Below, piece by piece: positions 7,469 to 14,569 of a DNA stretch of 32,401 nucleotides. The DNA is from Pseudomonadota bacterium. Lineage in GTDB: Bacteria; Pseudomonadota; Alphaproteobacteria; Rhizobiales; Phreatobacteraceae. The DNA is taken from assembly GCA_023416965.1 (NCBI GenBank), contig JAEZGJ010000210.1:1-32401 (forward strand), in the 5' to 3' direction. A program made the position numbers and the translations under genes. How positions within the stretch are numbered: position 1 is the first letter of the stretch; each line of letters begins with the position of its first letter. The notes beneath the pieces were generated by a model. It saw nothing but the letters and a program-made list of their open reading frames with translations, searched no databases and had not been told where the DNA came from.

Positions 7469-8683
7469 TCAGGCCGGCCGCGCCCGCGGCTTCTCGATGT
7501 TCGGCAGGAAGATCGTCAGCAGGCCGATGAGCGGCAGGAACGAGCAGAGCCAGTAGACGTAGTCGATGCCCCTGGCATCGGCGATCTGGCCCAGCACCGC
7601 CGCGCCGATGCCGCCCATGCCGAAGGCGAAGCCGAAGAACAGGCCGGAGATCATGCCGACCTTCCCGGGCACCAGTTCCTGCGCATAGACGAGGATGGCC
7701 GAGAAGGCCGAGGCCATGACGACGCCGATGATCGCCGTGAGCACGATGGTGCCGGTGAGGCCGGCATATGGCAGGGCGAGGGTGAAGGGAAGCGTCCCGA
7801 GGATCGAGCCCCAGATCACCACCTTGCGGCCGAAGCGGTCGCCGATGGGACCGCCGAGCAGGGTTCCAACCGCCAGGGCCCCGAGGAACACGAAGAGCAT
7901 GAGCTGCGAGTTGCGCACCGACACGCCGAAACGGTGCATGGCGTAGAAGGTGTAGTAGCTCGAGAGGCTCGTCATGTAGACGTATTTGGAGAAGATGAGC
8001 AGGCTGAGCACGCCGATGGCGGCAATCACCCGCCGGCGCGGCAGCATGGTCGGCTTGGCGGGAGCCGGCCTGGAGGCCTGCGCCGCGCGCCGGGCCGCGT
8101 ACCAGCCGCCGACCCTGGTGAGGATCACCATGGCGGCGAGGGCGAGGACCGCGAACCAGGCGACGGATTGCTGGCCGCGCGGCAGGATGACGAAGGCCGC
8201 TGCGATGGGGCCGAGGGCGGTGCCGGTATTGCCGCCGACCTGGAACAGCGACTGTGCCAGGCCGTGGCGCCCGCCGGAGGCCATGCGCGCCATGCGCGAG
8301 GATTCCGGGTGGAAGACCGCCGAGCCGAAGCCGACGAGGGCGGCGGCCAGGAGCAGGAAGGCGTAGCTGCCGGCATAGGCCAGCAGGATCAGCCCGGTGA
8401 GGGAGAAGCCCATGCCGACCGCCAGCGAATAGGGCTGGGGATGGCGGTCGGTATAGAGGCCGACCAGCGGCTGGAAAAGCGAGGCGGTCCCGGAGAAGAC
8501 GAAGGCGAGGAGGCCGATCTGGCCGAAGTCGAGCGCGTAATTCGCCTTCAGCACCGGATAGAGGGCGGCCACCAGCGACTGCATGACGTCGTTCAGGAGG
8601 TGGCAGGTGCTCAGCGCCGCCAGGACGCCGAAGGAGGTGCGGTCGACGGCAGGGGGGGCCGTGTCGACGGACGTGCTGGTCAC
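7469..8683 (-). CDS. MFS transporter, fosmidomycin-resistance (Fsr) type exporter
   Basis: A 404-residue protein with about 12 transmembrane helices. The GTG at 8683 is the likely start: GAGGAG lies a few bases upstream (complement of 8690-8695) and the product begins VTSTSVDTAPPAVDRTSFGVL. The frame is open to 8860, but that part is proline-rich and unlike a transporter. Family features are CHLLNDVMQSLVAALYP in helix 1, the loop 2-3 region GLYTDRHPQPY, GGPIGDRFGRKVVIWGS between helices 8 and 9, and ELVPGKVGMISGLFFGFAFG. E. coli Fsr exports fosmidomycin, but most homologues have no proven substrate, so the name indicates family only. It follows ilvD on the same strand, separated by 124 bp with a strong hairpin, so it is probably transcribed on its own. 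Confidence 0.9.
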   Translation of the reverse strand: MTSTSVDTAPPAVDRTSFGVLAALSTCHLLNDVMQSLVAALYPVLKANYALDFGQIGLLAFVFSGTASLFQPLVGLYTDRHPQPYSLAVGMGFSLTGLILLAYAGSYAFLLLAAALVGFGSAVFHPESSRMARMASGGRHGLAQSLFQVGGNTGTALGPIAAAFVILPRGQQSVAWFAVLALAAMVILTRVGGWYAARRAAQASRPAPAKPTMLPRRRVIAAIGVLSLLIFSKYVYMTSLSSYYTFYAMHRFGVSVRNSQLMLFVFLGALAVGTLLGGPIGDRFGRKVVIWGSILGTLPFTLALPYAGLTGTIVLTAIIGVVMASAFSAILVYAQELVPGKVGMISGLFFGFAFGMGGIGAAVLGQIADARGIDYVYWLCSFLPLIGLLTIFLPNIEKPRARPA

Positions 8684-8764
8684 GAATGCTCCTCGGGGCG
8701 GCAGCGGCTGTGGCGTTGTTGCCCGATTGGGAGGCAATCGCTGCCTTCGGTCAATGCTGCCGCG

Positions 8765-8800
8765 GCGGGAGCCCGCATGCGCGGGGCGGGGGGCTCCCGC
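8765..8800 (-). terminator. 9-bp perfect hairpin after ilvD
   Basis: GCGGGAGCC (8765-8773) and GGCTCCCGC (8792-8800) pair perfectly around an 18-base GC-rich loop, eight bases past the ilvD stop in the direction of transcription. There is no T-run, as for the other hairpins here. Confidence 0.55.
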
Positions 8801-8807
8801 GGGTCCG

Positions 8808-10649
8808 TCAGTCCACCACCCGCACTGCGCCCTTGGCGGCGCTGGTGGCGAGGGCGGCATAGGCCCTGAGCGCCGTCGACACCTTGCGCTTGCGCGGAGC
8901 CGCGGGTTTCCAGGCGGCCTTGCCCTTGGCCTCCATGGCGGCGCGGCGGCGGGCGATCTCCTCGTCGGAAACGCGCATGGCGATCGTCCGGTTGGGGATG
9001 TCGATGTCGATCATGTCGCCTTCTTCCACCAGGCCGATGGCGCCGCCCTCCGCCGCTTCCGGCGAGGCATGGCCGATGGAGAGGCCGGAGGTGCCGCCGG
9101 AGAAGCGGCCGTCGGTGATGAGGGCGCAGGCCTTTCCGAGGCCCTTCGACTTCAGATAGCTCGTCGGATAGAGCATTTCCTGCATGCCGGGGCCGCCGCG
9201 CGGGCCCTCGTAGCGGATGACGACGACGTCGCCGGCCCTGATCTTGTTGGTGAGGATGGCGTCGACCGCCGCGTCCTGGCTTTCGAAGATGCGGGCCGGG
9301 CCGGAGAACTTGAGGATGGAGGCATCGACGCCCGCAGTCTTCACGATGCAGCCGTCGAGGGCGATGTTGCCGAAGAGCACGGCGAGGCCGCCGTCCTTCG
9401 AATAGGCGTGGTCGGCGGAGCGGATGACGCCCTTCTCGCGGTCGAGGTCGAGTTCCTCGAAGCGGCGGTTCTGGCTGAAGGCGGTCTGGGTCGGCACGCC
9501 GCCCGGAGCCGCCGAATAGAAGGTGTGGACGCTCTCGCTGTCGGAAACCTTGACGTCCCAGCGCGCGAGGGCGGCGGCCATGCTCTCGGAGTGGACAGTG
9601 GGCAGGCTGGTGTCGATCAGCCCGGCGCGGTCGAGCTCGCCGAGGATCGCCATGATGCCGCCAGCGCGGTGGACATCCTCCATGTGGACGTTGGCGACCG
9701 AGGGCGCGACCTTGCAGAGCACCGGCACGCGGCGCGACAGGCGGTCGATGTCCTCCATGGTGAAGCCGATCTCGCCCTCGTGGGAGGCGGCGAGCAGGTG
9801 GAGCACCGTGTTGGTCGAACCGCCCATGGCGATGTCGAGCGTCATGGCGTTCTCGAAGGCCTTGAACGAGGCGATGGAGCGCGGCAGCACGCTCATGTCG
9901 TCCTGCTCGTAATGGCGGCGGGCGAGGTCCACGATGAGATGGCCGGCCTCGACGAAGAGGCGCTCGCGATCGGCATGGGTGGCGAGAACCGAGCCGTTGC
10001 CGGGCAGGGCGAGGCCGAGGGCCTCGGTGAGGCAGTTCATGGAATTGGCGGTGAACATGCCCGAGCAGGAGCCGCAGGTCGGGCAGGCGGACCGCTCGAT
10101 GACCTTCACGTCCTCGTCGGAGACGCGGTCGTCGGCGGCGGCCACCATGGCGTCGATCAGGTCGACCTTCTTCAGCACGCCCTCGGCGATGAACTTGCCG
10201 GCCTCCATCGGCCCGCCGGAAACGAAGATGGCGGGGATGTTGAGGCGCATGGCGGCCATCAGCATGCCGGGCGTGATCTTGTCGCAGTTGGAGATGCAGA
10301 CCATGGCGTCGGCGCAATGGGCGTTGACCATATACTCGACGCTGTCGGCGATGATCTCGCGCGAGGGCAGCGAATAGAGCATGCCGTCATGGCCCATGGC
10401 GATGCCGTCGTCGACCGCGATGGTGTTGAACTCCTTGGCGACGCCGCCGGCCTTCTCGATCTCGCGCGCCACGAGCTGGCCGAGATCCTTCAGATGAACG
10501 TGGCCCGGCACGAACTGGGTGAAGGAATTCACCACGGCGATGATCGGCTTGCCGAAATCGGAGTCCTTCATGCCGGTGGCGCGCCACAGGCCGCGGGCGC
10601 CGGCCATGTTGCGGCCGTGGGTCGTGGTGCGTGAACGATAGGCGGGCAT
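8808..10649 (-). CDS. ilvD: Dihydroxy-acid dehydratase
   Basis: A 613-residue enzyme of full IlvD length. It dehydrates 2,3-dihydroxy-isovalerate and 2,3-dihydroxy-3-methylvalerate to the 2-keto acids that precede valine, leucine and isoleucine. The conserved Fe-S/Mg ligands are visible: Cys in ISNCDKITPGMLMA, and two in ACPTCGSCSGMFTANSM. DGRFSGGTSGLSIGHASPEA also matches, as does the family start MPAYRSRTTTHGRNMAGARGLWRATGM. The ATG at 10649 is the first family residue. Most members hold a 2Fe-2S or 4Fe-4S cluster, consistent with these cysteines. No other branched-chain genes are adjacent. A hairpin follows the stop. The upstream gap of 235 bp is shared with a divergent membrane protein gene. 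Confidence 0.98.
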   Translation of the reverse strand: MPAYRSRTTTHGRNMAGARGLWRATGMKDSDFGKPIIAVVNSFTQFVPGHVHLKDLGQLVAREIEKAGGVAKEFNTIAVDDGIAMGHDGMLYSLPSREIIADSVEYMVNAHCADAMVCISNCDKITPGMLMAAMRLNIPAIFVSGGPMEAGKFIAEGVLKKVDLIDAMVAAADDRVSDEDVKVIERSACPTCGSCSGMFTANSMNCLTEALGLALPGNGSVLATHADRERLFVEAGHLIVDLARRHYEQDDMSVLPRSIASFKAFENAMTLDIAMGGSTNTVLHLLAASHEGEIGFTMEDIDRLSRRVPVLCKVAPSVANVHMEDVHRAGGIMAILGELDRAGLIDTSLPTVHSESMAAALARWDVKVSDSESVHTFYSAAPGGVPTQTAFSQNRRFEELDLDREKGVIRSADHAYSKDGGLAVLFGNIALDGCIVKTAGVDASILKFSGPARIFESQDAAVDAILTNKIRAGDVVVIRYEGPRGGPGMQEMLYPTSYLKSKGLGKACALITDGRFSGGTSGLSIGHASPEAAEGGAIGLVEEGDMIDIDIPNRTIAMRVSDEEIARRRAAMEAKGKAAWKPAAPRKRKVSTALRAYAALATSAAKGAVRVVD

Positions 10650-10884
10650 GGTCGTTTCCGGGTGCTCGACGTTGGGTGCTTGATCGGGCCGGCGCGCGGT
10701 CCGTTGATCCAGCCTTTAACCGTTCAAGACGGCGCGAGCCAGCCCCGCCGTGCAGGGCGGCACCGTGGCGGCGGGATCGGCGGGGGTGACGCCTTCGGAC
10801 TGCCTTGGCTCGAACCTTGCTCTGTTCATCCGGGAGGTGACGCAGGCGCGGCGGACTCGCCGGCCCGTCGCCTGGAGGAGAACG

Positions 10885-12300
10885 ATGTTCGAGCCGATCG
10901 GCCTCGTCGTCCTGGCTGCCGGCCTGGCGAGCCTGCTCATGGGCCGCACTGCGCCGATGGTGCTGGTCATCCTCTGTTCGGGGCTCGGTGCCGCCGCCGC
11001 CCTGCTCCTAGGCGCCGCCAACATCCAGCCGGCCCATGTCGTTCTGCTGCTCGCCGTCGCCGCGATGGCGGCGCGGCCCGAGGGAGCCGCCTTCTTCATC
11101 CGCGCCATGACGCGATCCTGGCCGACCCTCTGGCTGACATTCCTCGTGCTCTACGGCGTCGTCACCGGCTATTTCATGCCCCGGCTGCTGGCGGGGGCGA
11201 GCGAAATCATCCCCCTTGGTTCGTCCGCCTTCGACGATACCGGCGGTACCGTGCCGCTGGGACCGGTGTCCAGCAACTTCACCCAGGCCGTGTACATGGC
11301 GGCGAACCTCCTGTGCTTCGTCGCCACGCTGCATGTCGCGTCGACGGAGAAGGGCTACCGCTCGCTCGCCCTCGGCGTGCTGGGACTGGCCGCCTTCAAC
11401 GCCGCTCTCGCCGTGGCGGACGTCGCCACCTACTGGACCGGCACCCAGGCGCTGCTCGATGGCATCCGCAACGCCCGCTACACGCTTCACCACGAGGAGC
11501 AGATCGCCGGCCTGAAGCGCATTGTCGGCGGCATGCCCGAGGCCTCGGCCTTCGCCCGCTTCACCCTGGGGCTGATGGGCTTTTCGGCCATGCTCTGGAT
11601 TTCTGGGCTGTGGACGCGGGTGAGCGGGCTGCTGGCGATTGCCTCCTTCGCCCTGGTGCTGCTGTCGACATCGACCACCGGCATGGTGGGCCTCATCCCG
11701 GTGACGGGCGTGCTCTACGCGGTAGCGCTGAGCCGTGCCCTGCAGGCACGGTCGACGCGCGGCGGAGCGGTGTTCCTGCTCGCACTGCCGGCCGCGGCCG
11801 CAGCGCTCGCCGCGGTGCTGATGGCGAGCGAAGATCTGCGCACGGTGATCCTCGACTATCTGGACCTGCTCGTCTTCAGCAAGGCGAGTTCCAATTCCGG
11901 CATCGAGCGCACTGCGTTCAACACCATCGCGCTGCACAACTTCGTCGACTCCTACGGCCTCGGCGTGGGTCTCGGCACCGTCCGCACCTCCTCGCTGCCC
12001 GTCGCCCTGCTCTCCCATGTCGGGGTGCCCGACACGCTGTTCTACCTGGCATTCCTCGTGGCTGTGGCGTGGCCAGGCAGGCGGGCTGTCGCGCCCGCCC
12101 AACAGGGTGTACGTGCGGCCGCCCTGATGGCCTGCTTCGCGCTGATCTGCGGCGACCTCGTCGCCGCGCCGAACATCGAGCAGGGTCTGATCTTCTACGT
12201 GCTCGCCGGTCTCGCCGCGGCACGGCCACTCGGAAGCGCCGTCCGGGCCGGTTCCGCCGCCATGCCGGAGCACCGGCCGCTGGCGGTGGCGCTGCGCTGA
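10885..12300 (+). CDS. Multi-pass membrane protein, O-antigen ligase/polymerase-like (Wzy/WaaL type)
   Basis: A 471-residue protein with roughly 11-12 hydrophobic helices and no soluble domain. GGAGGA eight bases before the ATG at 10885 decides the start; the frame upstream to 10750 is not hydrophobic. A long hydrophilic loop (about residues 110-135) contains DDTGGTVPLGPVSSNF. A later stretch reads IERTAFNTIALHNFVDSYGLGVGLGTVRTSS. The 'N/Y-GLGxGLGT-R-SS' ending is common in exopolysaccharide polymerase or ligase proteins of rhizobia. It lies tail-to-tail with a GH16 glycosidase and a FkbM methyltransferase, which supports a role in surface polysaccharide assembly at the inner membrane. Sequence similarity in this superfamily is low, so polymerase versus ligase cannot be decided. 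Confidence 0.75.
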   Translation: MFEPIGLVVLAAGLASLLMGRTAPMVLVILCSGLGAAAALLLGAANIQPAHVVLLLAVAAMAARPEGAAFFIRAMTRSWPTLWLTFLVLYGVVTGYFMPRLLAGASEIIPLGSSAFDDTGGTVPLGPVSSNFTQAVYMAANLLCFVATLHVASTEKGYRSLALGVLGLAAFNAALAVADVATYWTGTQALLDGIRNARYTLHHEEQIAGLKRIVGGMPEASAFARFTLGLMGFSAMLWISGLWTRVSGLLAIASFALVLLSTSTTGMVGLIPVTGVLYAVALSRALQARSTRGGAVFLLALPAAAAALAAVLMASEDLRTVILDYLDLLVFSKASSNSGIERTAFNTIALHNFVDSYGLGVGLGTVRTSSLPVALLSHVGVPDTLFYLAFLVAVAWPGRRAVAPAQQGVRAAALMACFALICGDLVAAPNIEQGLIFYVLAGLAAARPLGSAVRAGSAAMPEHRPLAVALR

Positions 12301-12315
12301 CAAGGCGGTCCCGCC

Positions 12316-13287
12316 CTACTCGAAGACCAGCACCTGGTCGACTCGCAGGTGGGCGAGATGGTGCTCCGGAAGGAGGGGCGAGGGATAGGGTACGTCGGAG
12401 CGCAAGGCGAGGGTCAGGAGCGGCCAGAAGACGTCGGCCCGCGCATCGAGCTCCTCGGCGCGCCCGATCGTCCATACGGTGGCCTGGCCGGTCCTGGGAT
12501 CGGTAACGGTTTGGCGGTCGAAATAGGGAACGCACAGCGCGCCATCCACCAGCATGCCGTAGCGGTGGTAACCCTGGGTCACGTCGACGCCGGTCGGAAC
12601 CCCGATCCCCTCGTGGTGCTGTCCGGGGTCGCCCCATTCGTGAAGATAGGTTCCGTAGAGGTCGGGCTCGAATCCCTTGTGCTCGACGATGTCCAGTTCG
12701 ACGCTCGTCCTGGGGAACAGGATGCTGCGCCCGTTCATCATCCAGAAGGCGGGCCAGGTGAGGGGATGGCGCGGCATCTTCATGCGCGCCTCGAAATAGC
12801 CGTTGCGCCAGCCGCGCAGGATGGAGCCGTCGGGCCGGGCGGTCTGGATGTTGCCGCCGATCCACTGAAACTCGGGATGGGTGTTGCCGTAGTACTGGGG
12901 CACGCGCATGGGCCGGCCGATATATTTGACGGAAATCTGCAAGGCCCGGCCGTCCTCGGCCTCTGGATCGTCGACGATGGCATAGGGGTCGAAGCCTTCC
13001 TCCCCGCCCCAGCGGGAGAAGGCGGCCCGCCCGTAGAAGCCGGTATCGAACGTCGTCGCCTTGGGCCCGGCCTGCCAGACCGTCCTGTCGAGGGTGCGGA
13101 AGGGTTCGTCGAAGACGACCGACCGACCGGTCGTGGGATCGGCCGGGGCTCCGCGGGAGGCGGCGCGGGCGTCGCGGGGAGCGGCCAGACCCATCAGGCC
13201 GGCCGCCGCCGGCAGCCACAGCGTGCGCCGCGACAGGCAGGGCGGCGAGGGCTCTCCGCCGCCGTCAGTTGGCGGGCTTGCGGACAT
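12316..13287 (-). CDS. Glycoside hydrolase family 16 protein, exported
   Basis: A 323-residue protein. The GH16 catalytic signature ExDxxE is present as ELDIVE, with E197 as likely nucleophile, D199 as helper and E202 as acid/base. Surrounding family matches are WRNGYFEARMKMP, WPAFWMMNG and YHRYGMLVDG. The N-terminus CLSRRTLWLPAAAGLMGLAAP, then AxA before residue 44, looks like a twin-arginine-type signal, so export is likely. GH16 enzymes cleave beta-1,3/1,4 glucans or galactans, and bacterial ones are often found in exopolysaccharide loci where they trim chain length. The exact polymer is unknown. The ATG at 13287 overlaps the end of the FkbM gene by 23 bp. No later start precedes the signal peptide, so the overlap is probably real. 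Confidence 0.88.
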   Translation of the reverse strand: MSASPPTDGGGEPSPPCLSRRTLWLPAAAGLMGLAAPRDARAASRGAPADPTTGRSVVFDEPFRTLDRTVWQAGPKATTFDTGFYGRAAFSRWGGEEGFDPYAIVDDPEAEDGRALQISVKYIGRPMRVPQYYGNTHPEFQWIGGNIQTARPDGSILRGWRNGYFEARMKMPRHPLTWPAFWMMNGRSILFPRTSVELDIVEHKGFEPDLYGTYLHEWGDPGQHHEGIGVPTGVDVTQGYHRYGMLVDGALCVPYFDRQTVTDPRTGQATVWTIGRAEELDARADVFWPLLTLALRSDVPYPSPLLPEHHLAHLRVDQVLVFE

Positions 13288-14065
13288 ACCACGCGTCCCA
13301 CTGGGAGAATTCGGGGAAGCGGCGCTCGTAGCCGCGATCCAGCATCAGCCGGTCAATCCGCGCCTCGTTGTCGGTGTGGTTGTGCTCGATGGAGAAGAGC
13401 TGGACCTGGAAAGCGTCGAAATCGAACTGTTCCAGGATCTGGAATTCGCTGCCTTCCGTGTCGACCGACATGTAGTCGATCCTTCGGGGGGCGCCGTGCG
13501 CTTTGAGCAGATCGTTCAGCGAGACCGTCGCCACGTCGAAGGCCTGGCCGGCGGCGCGGCGCCCGGCATTGTGGTCGTGACCGGAAGACGCGGCGAGGCC
13601 GCTCAGTTCGGGATCGTCCGCGGCCAGGAAGGTCAGAGTGGCGCCGGACGTGGCATAGACGCAGCGGGTGTCGAGATGACAGCCGCGGTTGACCGCGAGC
13701 GCCTCGTGCCAAGCGGGATTGGGCTCTGCCAGGATCCCGGTCCATCCGAAACGCTTCTCAAGCAGCCAGGTATTGCTGTTGTCGAGACCGTTGGTGGCGC
13801 CGAATTCGACGAAAAAGCCGCCGTGAAGGTCCTCGAGCTCGAACAGCACCCAGATGTCCTGGAGAATCTGCGCTCTGGACCAGGCGCGGCGGTGAAAGGT
13901 GCTGGCGAGGAAGCGGAGGTCCGGCCGCTCCAGCAGTTCGGCCATGCCCGGCTGACGCAGACGCATTGCGTTGAAGGCCCCACGCCGGGCGCTCTCGCTG
14001 CGGGAGACCAGGGCGGCGCCGGTGAGGGCGGCGTCCTTCAATCCATCCTTCAGGCCGAGACGCAT
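13265..14065 (-). CDS. FkbM-family SAM-dependent methyltransferase
   Basis: A 266-residue protein. A start at 14065 (MRLGLKDGL) is preferred because GGGAGG lies seven bases upstream; an ATG at 14092 would add nine residues and contain that site. Domain evidence: QDIWVLFELEDLHGGFFVEFGATNG is the SAM-binding strand-loop with an acidic residue followed by G-A/S-x-x-G. SNTWLLEKRFGWTGILAEPNP is highly typical of FkbM proteins. DYMSVDTEGSEFQIL is the family D-x-E-G-x-E motif. Family members O-methylate sugars or small molecules. Here the neighbours (GH16 with overlapping start, and a polymerase-like membrane protein) suggest methylation of an exopolysaccharide or its precursor, which is inference. 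Confidence 0.9.
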   Translation of the reverse strand: MRLGLKDGLKDAALTGAALVSRSESARRGAFNAMRLRQPGMAELLERPDLRFLASTFHRRAWSRAQILQDIWVLFELEDLHGGFFVEFGATNGLDNSNTWLLEKRFGWTGILAEPNPAWHEALAVNRGCHLDTRCVYATSGATLTFLAADDPELSGLAASSGHDHNAGRRAAGQAFDVATVSLNDLLKAHGAPRRIDYMSVDTEGSEFQILEQFDFDAFQVQLFSIEHNHTDNEARIDRLMLDRGYERRFPEFSQWDAWYVRKPAN

Positions 14066-14144
14066 GCCCTGTCCTCCCGCACGCCGAACCATCGATGCCG
14101 AGCGCCAATGCCGCCGGGCGCCCCGAGAGGGGTGAAAGCAACAT

Positions 14145-14175
14145 GCGCGCCACCCGCGAGTCGCGGGCGCCGCGC
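14145..14175. promoter_or_regulatory. 31-bp imperfect palindrome, candidate activator site
   Basis: Left arm GCGCGCCACCCGCGA (14145-14159), centre G, right arm TCGCGGGCGCCGCGC (14161-14175): 13 of 15 positions are symmetric, with the inner 7 bp perfect. It lies about 88-118 bp upstream of the -24 element, the usual distance for enhancer-binding activators of sigma-54 promoters. High GC makes palindromes commoner, so a binding role is inference. Confidence 0.4.
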
Positions 14176-14200
14176 TCCAGTCTTCGCCGGCAAAGTGCCT

Positions 14201-14223
14201 GCAACGGCGACACCGCTGCCCAA
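14201..14223. promoter_or_regulatory. GCAACG-N7-CGCTGCCCAA site upstream of hyuA
   Basis: GCAACG (14201-14206), seven bases, then CGCTGCCCAA (14214-14223). The same two blocks with a six-base spacer occur in the importer control region at 26697-26718. The site ends 40 bp before the -24 element. A related TTGCCCAA occurs at 14248-14255. It is a candidate binding site for a shared regulator. Confidence 0.4.
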
Positions 14224-14262
14224 TAAAGAAGCGGTGCAGGGTCAGAATTGCCCAATGTCCAC

Positions 14263-14278
14263 TGGCATGACCTTTGCT
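14263..14278 (+). promoter_or_regulatory. Sigma-54 (RpoN) -24/-12 promoter for the hyuA operon
   Basis: TGGCATGACCTTTGCT matches the consensus TGGCACG-N4-TTGCW at every fixed position except one (C to T at position 6). The essential GG and GC have correct spacing and a pyrimidine precedes TGG. It faces hyuA. The predicted start of transcription is near 14289, about 280 bases before the hyuA start codon. Confidence 0.6.
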
Positions 14279-14373
14279 GTTCTTGCGGCAGGTTTCTGTC
14301 GATATCTCGGGCTGTCCGGGGCGGCTGGCCCGGTCGGGGTTCCTGCATGCCGCATATCGTCAGACCTCCATCG

Positions 14374-14403
14374 CCCGTTACGACCTGGAGGTCGTGACAC
14401 GGG
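14374..14403 (+). other. Stem-loop in the predicted hyuA leader
   Basis: GTTACGACC (14377-14385) pairs with GGTCGTGAC (14390-14398) around the tetraloop TGGA, with one U-G pair. Three more C-G pairs (14374-14376 with 14401-14403) extend it beyond a two-base bulge. No T-run follows. It may stabilise or regulate the leader. Confidence 0.4.
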
Positions 14404-14569
14404 CCCATGCGGAGGCCCTGGTCGCCATTGCCGGACATCGCTGACGCCATGGCTGCCGAGCGTTGCAGCGCACACAGGCCTCGGCTCCGTTCGCGGGCCT
14501 TCCACCCCGGGCGGGCAGCGCCTTGAATGCCGCAGCGGGATCGGGCGATCCGACCGGGGGGCAGGCGAC

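Larger units (their letters stand above)
14066..14569. other. 504-bp divergent control region between the methyltransferase and hyuA
   Basis: No convincing complete gene is seen in this longest gene-free stretch of the window. It holds a 31-bp imperfect palindrome (14145-14175), a GCTGCCCA-type site (14201-14223), a sigma-54-like -24/-12 element (14263-14278) and a stem-loop (14374-14403). It also holds a 56-codon frame ending at 14444 that resembles protein (RYDLEVVTRAHAEALVAIAG) but has only TTG starts. A transcript beginning at the predicted start near 14289 would carry a leader of about 280 bases before hyuA. Confidence 0.7.

Noticed and set aside
8583..10634. A 683-codon open frame on the plus strand opposite ilvD
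   Set aside because: It runs antisense to a clear IlvD gene and its translation is Asp/Glu/Gly/His/Val-rich low-complexity, the usual by-product of strong third-position GC bias.
14274..14444. 56-codon frame in the hyuA leader as a gene
   Set aside because: Only TTG starts, located at or before the predicted transcription start, and no ribosome binding site; kept only as a possible remnant.
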